A stretch of 64,000 nucleotides of DNA from Cotesia glomerata. Its lineage: Eukaryota > Arthropoda > Insecta > Hymenoptera > Braconidae. Positions within the stretch are counted from its first letter, which is position 1. Each line of letters opens with the position of its first letter. Below are positions 1 through 10,676 of this stretch, one piece after another. The DNA is taken from assembly GCF_020080835.1 (NCBI RefSeq), contig NC_058161.1, positions 3,596,001 to 3,660,000 of the forward strand, given 5' to 3'. A program made the translations under genes and the position numbers. Below the pieces are notes generated by a model that saw only the letters and a program-made list of their open reading frames with translations, had not been told where the DNA came from and did not search any database.

Positions 1-11
1 AAAGAGACAAA

Positions 12-16
<5 letters not shown>

Positions 17-85
<69 letters not shown>

Positions 86-200
86 TCCTTATATATGTGT
101 GTATATATATATATTCCATATATATATATATATATATATGCTATATATATATATATATAAATATATATGTGTGCATATATATACATATATATGTGTATAC

Positions 201-277
<77 letters not shown>

Positions 278-290
278 TAGATATATATAA
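17..290. repeat. (AT)n microsatellite tract
   Basis: Almost pure alternating AT with occasional GT and C interruptions. Open reading frames across it are Ile/Tyr alternations and are not genes. Confidence 0.95.
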
Positions 291-1312
291 CAACATACAC
301 CCCCACATAGCTGCGAGCGTCAAAATCGATTGGCAGTCTCATGACCAGACCGCGTTCGTTACCAGGGCACTATAACTACTATATATTACAGACTACTACA
401 ACAGTGATCGATTGCTGCAGCACACTCCAATTATAAATTGGATAATTCGATTCGATCAATCTCACAACTGATGGCATATACGACAGCGAACCGGCGCCAA
501 ATGTCAACCTCTCTCTCTATCTTTATTTTAATTTTTTCTCTTCACTATCCATTCTTTGGAAGTCGAATTGTTTTTGTTAATTTTATTCCTATCGTTTATT
601 CGCACTTTAATTGTGTGCTGCTTTTTATCTGCGAGTTGGATAATATATTATAATGTGTGTATGTTGTACAGAAAAAAAAATTAACTTGAATCAAGTAAAT
701 TATTTTGAAGAACTTTATTTTGATTTTAGTAAAAAAATTCGGTAAATATTTAAGTCTTAAAAAACTGTGAACAATTTTTTTTAATAAAAAATTTATAAGT
801 GGAGTAAACCATTTTTCATTTTTCTGAACGAAATTTTTATTTAATTTTATTGATATATTTTTTTTTAAATACATAAAAAAATGAACAATTTAAAAAAAAA
901 AAAAAATTGATTATCACAATTTTAACAAATTTTCAAAAAAATTTTGATATTCAACTTTTTTTTTATGTATTTAAAAAAAAAATATATTAAAAAAAGATAA
1001 AATAGAAATTTTATCGAAAACCATGAGAGCCAAAATTTTTTCCAATTTTTGAAAGCAAAAAAGCTATCGAAATCTCAATTTTTTTCTTTCACGACATTTT
1101 TTATTATAAATGCGCCGTAAATACAAGAAGAGAAAATATAATTAAAAAATGTTAATTTTTTACCTAGTTATGGCCAAAAATAGGGTTGACCCCACTTGTA
1201 CATAGTTACCAAAAAATCTTAAACTAATAAATTTTTTTTGGGTTTAGTAAATTTATTTGATACAAAAATTTTTCGTCTTGAATCAAGATTCAAGTTATTT
1301 TTTTTTTTTCAA
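291..1312. other. AT-rich non-coding DNA, no gene seen
   Basis: After a short more GC-rich patch at 300-500, this is homopolymer-rich A/T sequence. I see no exon, RNA gene or well-bounded repeat. It is probably intron or upstream sequence of the BAH-domain gene that starts to be readable at 10,437. Confidence 0.5.
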
Positions 1313-2514
1313 TATATGGGTGATTCTCTGTAAGGATGTTTTTTGCTGTTCCAGGCATTTTTTTATTAGAAAAATTGTTATTTTGTTACTAAAAAAAATT
1401 TATTACGAAAGTAAAAAAACATTTCTATTTGGAGCATTGAAAACTAAAATGGAATAAATTTTGGTTTTTTTGCTATAAATTCGTAAACCACCGAAATGTC
1501 AGTCCCCTGGGCTGTCCCAGTCCCAAAATTAAAACTTTAAGATTAAATTTTAAGTTATTCGTCAATAATATATAATTTGGTCCATATTGTTTGTAAACTT
1601 AATTAGTTAACTAACAATCTTTTTCAATAAAAAGTACCGAAAGTTAATTTGTTTCATTAAATTCATTAAACCAAAAATTGTCCCAGGTATTTTAAGATCA
1701 GTCCCCTGCCAGAAGTCCAAAGCCAAAAAAAAAAAATCTAGCGTGTTATTTTACCTTTTGTAAGGTTTATAAGGATCTAACTAGCCGCACTGATAGAAGG
1801 ATTTATTTGTATTAAAAAATATTTGTTAATAGTTAACAAATCATTTATTAGAGACCATTTTTTAATATTAAACAAATATTTCTTAGTATTTAAAATCATT
1901 CGTTTGTATTTAATAAATCTGATATTCATTTATTAAATATTAATAAATCTTTTTAAATACTAAAAAATATTTGTTAAGGACTAAAAAGTGTTCTCTAATA
2001 AATGATTTGTTAAATATTAACAAATATTTTTAACTATAAACAAATCCTTCTATCAGTGCGTAAGTTAATAACCATAGGGCTGTTAGCGCTTTATCGCCAT
2101 TTTATTTAATGTCAAAGCACCGTTTGTTCTGGAAATATGTGTCTGGGCCACTTCAAAACTCAGTCCCCTGACAGCTATTTTTGTTTATAATTTATTTATA
2201 AAATTGGATCCATAAGTCTTAATATTATTCTTATTAATGTAAACATTCATTGAGAACTTGAAAAGTTGAATGCATTGAAATAGTTTGCTTGATTTTTCTC
2301 AATTTGATAAAAAAAAATCAGTCCCCTGTTATGTTATATGGCAGAAGATACACAAATATCGAAAAAGCAAAAATTAATTCGGCTGTTTATTTATTATAAT
2401 TAAGCTGATAGTTTTGTAGCCCTTGTTAATTTTTTTTCTAATAAAATCAAAAATAATTTGGTCGGACAATTTTGTACAGATTTAAGACGTCCTTACAAAG
2501 AATCACCCATATAT
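1313..2514. mobile_element. ~1.2-kb inverted-repeat element with CAGTCCCCTG motifs
   Basis: The ends are imperfect inverted repeats: the left end reads TATATGGGTGATTCT at 1,313, and the right end at about 2,488-2,514 is its reverse complement. Both continue into a TGTAAGGA-like segment. The motif CAGTCCCCTG occurs four times inside (near 1,500, 1,700, 2,160 and 2,320). No transposase reading frame is present, so it is non-autonomous. A separate MITE is nested at 1,788-2,058. Confidence 0.6.
1788..2058. mobile_element. Palindromic MITE, TIR CACTGATAGAAGGATTT
   Basis: An almost fully palindromic ~270-bp element that starts CACTGATAGAAGGATTT and ends with its reverse complement. Sister copies lie at 26,500-26,805, 48,058-48,328 and 48,722-48,989, with a partial one at 42,529. 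The other three full copies are flanked by TA on both sides, consistent with Tc1/mariner-type TA target duplication; here the flanks read CG/CG instead. No coding capacity. Confidence 0.85.
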
Positions 2515-4778
2515 TTGTTCGAGTTTGATATAAAGTTATTTCAGTAGAAAGCTTTTATTTGGTTGGGGTTTGTATGGGACAGATTCACAGATTGACCTCG
2601 AGGATGGAGGTGATGGCAATGAGGCCGATTCACCGATTTACCTTGTTACCTTGTTCTCTTGCGGAGGAGTTCTCGAGGTGACACTCTTTAAGGCGGATAT
2701 CAAATACAAACGCAAACGGTAGCCGGTTGTCGAGTTCTCGGGTACCCGTTGTCAGGAGTCAAGGACCCTGGACTTAAACACGACCTCCGGCGTACGTGTC
2801 TTGGGTTGTCAATAAATTTATATTATGTTCAATTTAATTGAATTATATTATAATTTATTTTAAACTTTTTAGTGTGCTTAGTAATTATTTTTAACTACTT
2901 TGATTTTTATCTCATTTTTTTTATTAAAAAATATTTTTATTTATCAAAATTTTGAGATTATAAATCTTTAAATTTAAAATATTGAAAATTTCTTTGCAGT
3001 TAAAAGTCAAAAATTTTATTTTGATTATAAAAAATTAGTGTTTTTTTTTCAATGATTAAAAAATGTAATTTTTTTTACTCTTTAACTAATTAAAGATAAG
3101 AATTAGTTTGATTCGAATAAAATCAAATTTCATAAAAATTTTCTGAATTTTCAAAATTTTTGAATAAAAAAATTAAAAATCAAAAAATTAAAGAATTTTT
3201 TAAAAATTATTTTACTTGCAATGTAAAACTCAAAAAAATACACTAATGTTAAAAAATGAATCGATCATGTTCAAATTTTTAAATTAATTTTCATGTTTTA
3301 AAATTAATATTAAAAAAAGATAATAATATCTGTTATATGATTTGTAATATTACTTATGATATTGTAAACAAACTTTACTTGTGTAATTAGATACTCAAGT
3401 TACCATAAGTAGTCACAAATATCGCTAATTAGTTTTTATTAAAATTAAAACTTTAAATTAAATGTAAAATGATTATTTGCAGTGGTTATTTATTTTCAGT
3501 GTCTTAAAATAAAACCGGTTTTTGCAGAAAACATTTTTAAGTTATTTAACTGAATTTTTCGCTGTTTCTTTATTATTTTTAGGCATTTAATATTTTTATT
3601 GATGTTCGTTCATACAATTAGGAGCCTAATTAGTTTCCGCGAAATGCATTATGCATGAATTTTTATATACGATGTTAATTATAAGCGCATTTTTATTTAA
3701 TTTTCGGCTTTGAAGTAAAAATTGTATAAGCTATTGAATTCGCTTAAAAAGTCACTTTAAAAAAAATTTATTTAAATATTTTCAACCATTATTTTACTTT
3801 AAAAATAAATAATGCAATGTAAAAAATTAATTTTTTTTCTATTTAATAAAAAAAATAGTGGAAATTATTTTTAATTTCTTTTTAAGAAAAAAATTATTTA
3901 AAATTATATTTTTAATTAAAATTTTTTTCTCTTAAATTAATTTTTTAATAGTATAAAATAAATTTCATCTAATTTAATTTTCCAATTAAAAATCCAACAT
4001 AAATACAGAAAAAAAATGTAAATACAGAATTGACTGTGTCATCCGCGTTAATAAATCGGTAGCGGCAATTATCTCCAGCAAGCGGTTGATTTAGCGCATT
4101 CTACATCATCCCTACATATACTACCAGCTATTATATATACGTTGTATATACATATATGCCCGCGATTCGACCTCTTTTTCGCTAAAAAATTCGCGCGACT
4201 GGACATGACATGCACATCGATACACTCGCAATTATGAATGCGCTTTTGACGCAATATTATATTGTGAAAATGTGAAAAAATTTTAATTAAACTTCAAAAC
4301 TTTATGAGCTTTGTTCATTCACTCTCTATATAAAAATACACTAAATAAAATTTAGTGGAAAAAGTATTACAACTGAGAATTAAAAATAACAGAGTGAAAA
4401 TGGGCTGTCTTACATTACCGCAACAGCAATACAAAAGTTAAGACGGAAGCGAAAACGGGACCCAATGCGGTTAGAAGTCATCGTGAGCAATGGAATTAAA
4501 AGAAAGCACTGCACATCACATGCGTTTGTTCGTTTTACTCGAGACTCAGAGTATGGATGTTACTTTTGTACAATACTACTGAGATACTAAGATACAGGAG
4601 AATCAACAAAATAAACTTAAGTGAAATTAAATGAAAGGAACAAGACAAGAAAGATTAAATAAAGAGAAATATGTGTACTTGTTTGCAGGCTTATAAGGAT
4701 TTATTACCTTTCAAATATTTATTTTTTTTTTTTTGAATAATAATAATAATAATAATCAAAATTTCTAATCTATTATTA
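2515..4778. other. Non-coding DNA with GC-richer islands
   Basis: Mostly A/T-rich sequence. More balanced islands stand out at about 2,570-2,800, 4,030-4,250 and 4,385-4,570. None contains a convincing exon with splice sites. In a 10-kb AT-rich region next to a developmental chromatin gene they may be cis-regulatory or an unrecognised non-coding exon. Confidence 0.35.
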
Positions 4779-5074
4779 TTATATGATAAAATCGGTTTTT
4801 TTAGTGACATTTAGTGTCATTGCAAAGATCTTGATTTAAATTTGTGCCTTTTAAAGTTTCATATCACTTTCACCAATAGTCAATTTATTATGATCTATAT
4901 AGGCTGCATTCGAAAATACTATATCTCTAGATATATAATTAAGAAATGACCTTGTATCTTGTGGACTATTGACATTTTTAAAGATATAAGCTCATCCCGA
5001 TGTTACACTCATCGAGACCTTTCATTTGAGTACCCACATCAATTTTTCATATACTTTATATATATTATATATAT

Positions 5075-5077
5075 ATA

Positions 5078-5169
<92 letters not shown>
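5075..5169. repeat. (TA)n microsatellite inside the Helitron-like copy
   Basis: About 95 bp of alternating TA at the centre of one satellite unit. It adjoins the nested 650-bp palindrome, which probably inserted into this TA-rich target. Confidence 0.9.
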
Positions 5170-5171
<2 letters not shown>

Positions 5172-5822
5172 GGTGGGTCAAAAAAATCGATTATTTTTTT
5201 TTTTACTTCTAATGTTGAAAAGTTGGTTATCAGGCACCTCTAGAAAATGATCACCAAATTTGAGCTCTTAACATTGATAGGAAGCTTATCCTCATCACAG
5301 TTTTATATGTTTTGATAGTCTCTTATAAAAAAGATCATATCTCACTATTGATCAATTTTTTAATCAAATTTTTATACATATTTTTGTAGAAAATTGAATG
5401 ATTTACAAAAAATATCTGATATGTGTAAGCGATTACATTAACCATTTCAAAGATATCCAAGATCAAAGTTTAAAAAATTTATCAAAAAAAATTTTTTTTT
5501 TTTAATTTCTTACCACATTACATTTTTTAAACTTTGATCTCGGATATCTTTGAAATGGTTAATGTAATCGCTTACACATATCAGATCTTTTTTGTAGATC
5601 ATTCAATTTTCTACAAAAACATGTATAAACATTTGATTAAAAAATTGATCAATAGTGAGATATGATCTTTTTTATAAGAGACTAACAAAACATATAAAAC
5701 TGTGATGAGGATAAGCTTCCTATCAATATTAAGAGCTCAAATTTAGTGAGCATTTTCTAGAGGTGCCTGAGAACCAACTTTTCAATATTAGAAGTTAAAA
5801 AAATAATCGATTTTTGACCCAC
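5169..5822. mobile_element. ~650-bp long palindromic MITE
   Basis: Two arms of about 320 bp are near-perfect reverse complements about a centre near 5,495. They begin AGGGTGGGTCAAAAA and end in the complement (TTTTTGACCCACCT). Differences between the arms are few, which suggests a young insertion or ongoing arm-to-arm correction. TA repeats flank both sides. It carries no open reading frame. Confidence 0.8.
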
Positions 5823-6766
5823 CTATATATATATATATATATGAAAAATATATCAAAATGCATGTGGGTACTCAAATGAAAGCTCTTGATAAGTGTAACA
5901 TCAGGATGAGCTTATATTTAAAAAATGTCAATAGTTAAGAAAGTACAGTGCAATTTAACAAATATCTTGTGAACTATTGTCATTTTTAAAGATATAAGCT
6001 CATCCCAATGTTATACTCATCAAGACCTTTCATTTGAGTACCCACACCAATTTTTCATATATTTTATATACATTACATATATGTATACATGAAAAATATA
6101 TCAAAATGCATGTGGGTACTCAAATGAAAGCTCTTGATAAGGGTAACATCGGGATGAGCTTATATCTTAAAACATGTCAATAATTAAGAAATGACATTTT
6201 ATCTTGTGAACTATTGTCATTTTTAAAGATATAAGCTCATATCAATATTACACTCATCGAGACCTTTCATTTGAGTATCCACATCAATTTTTCATATATT
6301 TATATATATTTTATATATGTACATATGAAAAATATATCAAAAATGCATGTGAGTACTCAAATGAAAGCTCTTTATGAGTGTAACATCGGAATGAGCTTAT
6401 ATCGTTAAAAACATCACTAATTAACAAAATGCAACAGTAATTCCTTAATTCTTAGTATTTTCGTAAATATAAGTCCACTCTGACGTTACACTCATCGAGA
6501 CCTTTCATTTGAGTACCCACATGCACTTTTCATATATTTTATAAATATCATATATATGAAATATATAAAATATATGAAAAATGCATGTGGGTACTCAAAT
6601 GAAAGCTCTTGATGAGAGCAACATCGGAATGAGCTTATATCTTCAAAAACGTCAATATTTAAAAAAGTACAGTGCAATTACAAAAAGTCATTATTCAATA
6701 AATCTAAATTTCAGTTAATTATAATTCACAAGTCACGGCAGTCACATAGTGACTGCTGGTTGCTAG

Positions 6767-7443
6767 TTATTATAATTATAATAATTTTTTTTTCAATTTA
6801 TTAATTCACAAAAATCATAACCCGATTACTGACCCTCACAATTGCACATAAAATTTGATGTATAAAACATTTATCAGTAATACAATATTTTCACAGAGTC
6901 TCTCAGCAAAGAAAAGCATACCAAGGCATCCTTAGATCCGTTAAAAGCATCCAACCGTTCAGATAGTTGATCTCTTTTTACCAGCCAAAGCCTAAGAGTC
7001 TAAGTTGACCGAGTTGAGTAAAGTCCATCGAGCCGTTACAGTTCCACTCATGCTCTCTGTTATGTTTTCTCATATATAATCCACATATCTCTTTAAAAGA
7101 ATCTCGTTGACATCCCTCCTAACGTCTAATAACCTCTTAAAACTCACCCCGGATTTTTATTCCAAACAACAAATAATAAATAACAGCCACAGCTCAATTC
7201 GTTCCAAAACAAACTATCAATCAGCGAATAATCCGCTGTACTAATAAAAGTTATCCTTCCCTTTCCCTTCATTCCTTTATTTTTTATCCTAATTTTTAAT
7301 AAAATATTTTTACTGTCTCCCCTCTTTTTTTATTGTCGCCTTTGGGCCTTTTTTACAAAAGCTGTCTCTTTTTAATGGAGAATACAGACAGTGAAACGAA
7401 CGGCCCACGTGCCCGCGAACTATCGCGGGCAACGGCCTTTGCC

Positions 7444-7497
<54 letters not shown>

Positions 7498-8538
7498 TTA
7501 CTATAACTACTATACGTACTATTGTACAAAGTATGTATCAACTTTTCTTATGCTTACCCTCCTCTTACTCCTCAATGTAAGACGCTGTAGATAATGCTGA
7601 TGGTGTGGATACTTACTAAGTTTACTTACACTGTATTATCCGAAACAAGGAGTAAGATTAAAGGATTATTTATATTTATTTTAAAGGATAATAAAAAAGG
7701 ATTTTTTAATTGATCAATTTGAAAATTAATAATGTGGTAAAGACAATTATATTCTGTTTTATTAAAAACCCAGAAAAAAAATCTGGAAATTAATTAATTA
7801 ATTAAATTAATTAGCAAGAAGTTAAAAATTAATTTGAATGAAATAAATAATTTTTAAGAAAATTCTTAGATATTTTTCTTGGGTTAAGTAAATTGTATTT
7901 AATTCAAAAATTTTTCTCTTGATTCTTTGAAAGTTAATTTTCTTTTCTGTGTAATAAACTAATATTTATTTAGTTAATAACTAATATTTATTTAGAACAA
8001 ACATAATGGACATTAGTCAAAAGTAGGTTCAGTTCTGTTGTTCCAGTACTATACGGCTTGTAGGGCTTACAATTCTATGACCAGGGCTAGAATTAGTCGA
8101 ATGAGAATAGAGAGCGGAGAATAGGGAAACTTGATTAGAACAAACAAACTTTTCATTACACGGTTCAAAGGTGAAACGTAAATTTACTCGAGGATTTCGG
8201 CAGGAGTTTCGTTTATTTGCGCTTTAATTTGTCTGCGAATGGTCATCACTTAATTTATAAACTTTGTTTGACGTCAGCGGAAATTTATCATTTGCTCACT
8301 TGTTCGATAATTAGAGGATTAGCTAATTATTTTTAAGTCTGTCAAAAATATAACTGAAATTTCATATGGAATACAATAAAAAAAAATGTGTTAATTTCTT
8401 TCCCATGTATATTTTTAATCTTAAAATTTAAAATTTCTCTTTACTAAATAAAAAATAATTTTTTTTAATCAATTATTTTTCAGTGAATTAATAATTTTTG
8501 CTAATCTTCATAAAAATTCAAAATAATAATAATAATAA
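6767..8538. other. Non-coding DNA with a GC-richer island at 6,900-7,610
   Basis: Part of this block (6,890-7,150 and 7,380-7,610) has a balanced composition and is not repeated elsewhere in the window. The rest is A/T-rich. No exon could be assigned. Confidence 0.35.
7391..7490. promoter_or_regulatory. Candidate regulatory island: E-box, hairpin and GAGA tract
   Basis: A GC-rich stretch has a CACGTG E-box (7,406-7,411), a perfect CCCGCGA/TCGCGGG inverted repeat (7,412-7,429) and then about 40 bp of (TC)n (7,448-7,489). GAGA-type tracts beside E-boxes are common in insect promoters and enhancers. This is inference: I see no TATA box or initiator that fixes a transcription start. Confidence 0.3.
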
Positions 8539-9998
8539 CTAGCAACCTTGCAGTCACTATGTGACTGCCATGACTTGTGAACTATAAATAAATAAAATTT
8601 TGCTTTCTTAAATAATGACTTTTGTTAAATTGCACTGTACTTTCTTAAATATTGACGTTTGTTAAAATATAAGCTCATCCGGATGTTACACTCATCAAGA
8701 GCTTTCATTTGAGTACCCACAGGCATTCTGAATTTTGATATATTTTTCATATATTCATATATATAATATATATAAATATATGAAAAATTGATGTGGGTAC
8801 TCAAATGAAAGGTCTCGATGAGTGTAATGTCGGGGTGAGCTTATATCTTTGAAAATGTCAATAGTTCACAAGATACAAGATCATTTCTTAATTATTGACA
8901 TTCTTTAAAATATAAGCTCATCCTGATGTTACATTTATCAAGACCTTTCATTTGAGTACCCACATGCATTTTAATATATTTTTCATACATACATATATAT
9001 AATATATATAAATATATGAAAAATTGTTGTGGGTACTCAAATGAAAGGTCTTAATGAGTGTAATGTCGGGGTGAGCTTATATCTCTAAAAATATCAATAG
9101 TTCGCAAGGTCATTTCTTAATTATTGACATTTTTTCAAATATAAGCTCATCCTGATATTACACTCATTAAAAGCTTTCATTTGAGTCCCTACATGCACTT
9201 TGATATATTTTTTATATATAAATATATATAATACATATAAATATATGAAAAATTGATGTGGGTACTCAAATGAAAGGTCTCTATGAGTGTAATGTCGGGG
9301 TGAGCTCATATCTTTAAAAGTGTCAATAGTTCACAAGATACAAAATCATTTCTTAATTATTGACATTCCTTAAAATATAAGCTCATCCTGATGTTACATT
9401 TATCAAGACCTTTCATTTGAGTACCCACATGCATTTTGATATATTTTTCATATATACATATATATAATATATATAAATATATGAAAAATTGATGTGGGTA
9501 CTCAAATGAAAGGTCTCCATGAGTGTAATGTCGGGGTGAGCTTATATCTTTAAAAATATCATTATTTGACAAGATACAATGTCATTACTCAATTATTGAC
9601 ATTGTTAAAGATATAAGCTCATCCCAATGTTATACTCATCAAGAGCTTTCATTTGAGTACCCACATGCATTTTCATATATTTTTCATTTATACATATATA
9701 TAAATATATAAAATATATGAAAAATTAATGTGGGTACTCAAATGAAAGGTCTCGATGAGTGTAACATCGGGGTGAGCTTATATTTTTATAAATGTCAATA
9801 GTTCTCAAGATACAAAGTAATTTCTTAATTATGTATCTAATGATAGAGAATTTTCAAATGCAGCCTAAATACTTATCATCATAAATTGGCTATTGGTGAG
9901 AATGATATGAAACCTTGAAAAGTCACAAATTTAAGTTAAGACCTTTGCAATAACACTAAATTTCACTAAAAAAAAAAAAAACCGATTTTATCATCTGA
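8539..9998 (-). mobile_element. Helitron-like element with palindromic satellite (copy B)
   Basis: Same element as at 4,779, in the opposite orientation. The reverse complement begins TCAGATGATAAAATCGG (ending at 9,998) and ends with the hairpin (8,550-8,568) and CTAG (8,539-8,542). The flanking bases give A|element|T in the element's orientation, as expected for Helitrons. It holds about five satellite units, fairly uniform at the GAGTACCCACAT cores. Confidence 0.8.
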
Positions 9999-10436
9999 TT
10001 ATCCTAAACACAAAATTTCTATTATTCTCTTAATAATACTCAAAAATCGTACTTTAATTGACTTGCGAATTAATCCCATATCAATAACCCCAAGCGTTAA
10101 TTAAATTCCCAGCACAATATTAATTATAATATGTAAGCTTGATAAGTCAAGCTTAACACAATAAACTCCCCTAAATATCAATAACTAGCGGTAATACCAG
10201 CCCGAATATTAAATGTTTACGGTGGACACAACTAATCACACATCGACATTATTTAATGTCAGATACCGAGTAGAGGACGAGATTCGGTGTTATTGCTCTC
10301 GAATAAGGCTTTGTCTAATTACCAAACAAACATACTTAATATGCCGACTATTTGTCCGTAAATTAATAATAATACCCGTAATAAATCCGTGTAATTGATG
10401 ACCGAGTTAATAATGATTATTAAAATTTGATTGCAG
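9999..10436. other. Intron sequence before the first visible wge exon
   Basis: No gene. A short palindrome (AAGCTTGATAAGTCAAGCTT) lies near 10,135. The block ends in the acceptor TTGCAG at 10,431-10,436. Because the following exon starts in the middle of a codon, at least one further exon lies to the left. Confidence 0.6.
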
Positions 10437-10676
10437 GTTACTACCAACCAGCAGGTCCGCTAATTCAGCATCCACCCACGTTGCCGCCGATAAAGGGCCC
10501 GCCACCGGAACCGACGCCCACGCCGCCTCAAAATTCCGAGAGCTCGGACGACCTGGTGGCTACCTCGACGACTTCCGGTGGCACTAACAGCACAGGTAAT
10601 TCCTCCTGGCGTTCGTATCGCAAACCGGAGTCAAGAATTCCGGGCTCAGCGATTCCATCCACATCGATTGTCCCCA
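10437..10676 (+). CDS. wge: wge exon: Pro-rich segment
   Basis: Acceptor TTGCAG before 10,437; donor GTGAGC at 10,677. It opens two bases into a codon and ends one base into the next. The product is proline- and serine/threonine-rich (PPEPTPTPPQ) and disordered in character. Confidence 0.75.

Larger units (their letters stand above)
4779..6766 (+). mobile_element. Helitron-like element with internal palindromic satellite (copy A)
   Basis: The 3' end has a perfect hairpin (GCAGTCACATAGTGACTGC at 6,738-6,756) followed six bases later by CTAG (6,763-6,766) and then T. The 5' end (TTATATGATAAAATCGG) matches TCA.ATGATAAAATCGG in other copies and is preceded by A. Hairpin plus CTRR and A|T insertion is the Helitron signature. 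The interior is an array of ~190-bp units, each an inverted repeat built on ATATAAGCTCATCC and CTTTCATTTGAGTACCCACA with a TA-rich centre. A long palindrome is nested at 5,169-5,822. No Rep/helicase coding. Confidence 0.75.

Noticed and set aside
72..375. Open frames of 60-92 codons across (AT)n tracts (also at 5.0, 29.9 and 32.6 kb)
   Set aside because: They translate as Tyr-Ile or Ile-Tyr dipeptide repeats from microsatellites, with no start context or homology.
9121..9572. Similar ORFs reading DLSFEYPHQFF at 5.0, 6.5, 9.2, 9.4 and 20.7 kb
   Set aside because: They are translations of the palindromic satellite unit in the Helitron-like elements; the reading is interrupted in most units.
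8640..9830. Regular palindromic units considered as a CRISPR-like array
   Set aside because: Units are ~190-bp inverted repeats without unique spacers, in eukaryotic DNA, bounded by Helitron ends.
10597..10676. Possible additional donor CAG|GTAATT inside the first visible wge exon
   Set aside because: No acceptor downstream gives a plausible intron that keeps frame; the longer exon joins perfectly.
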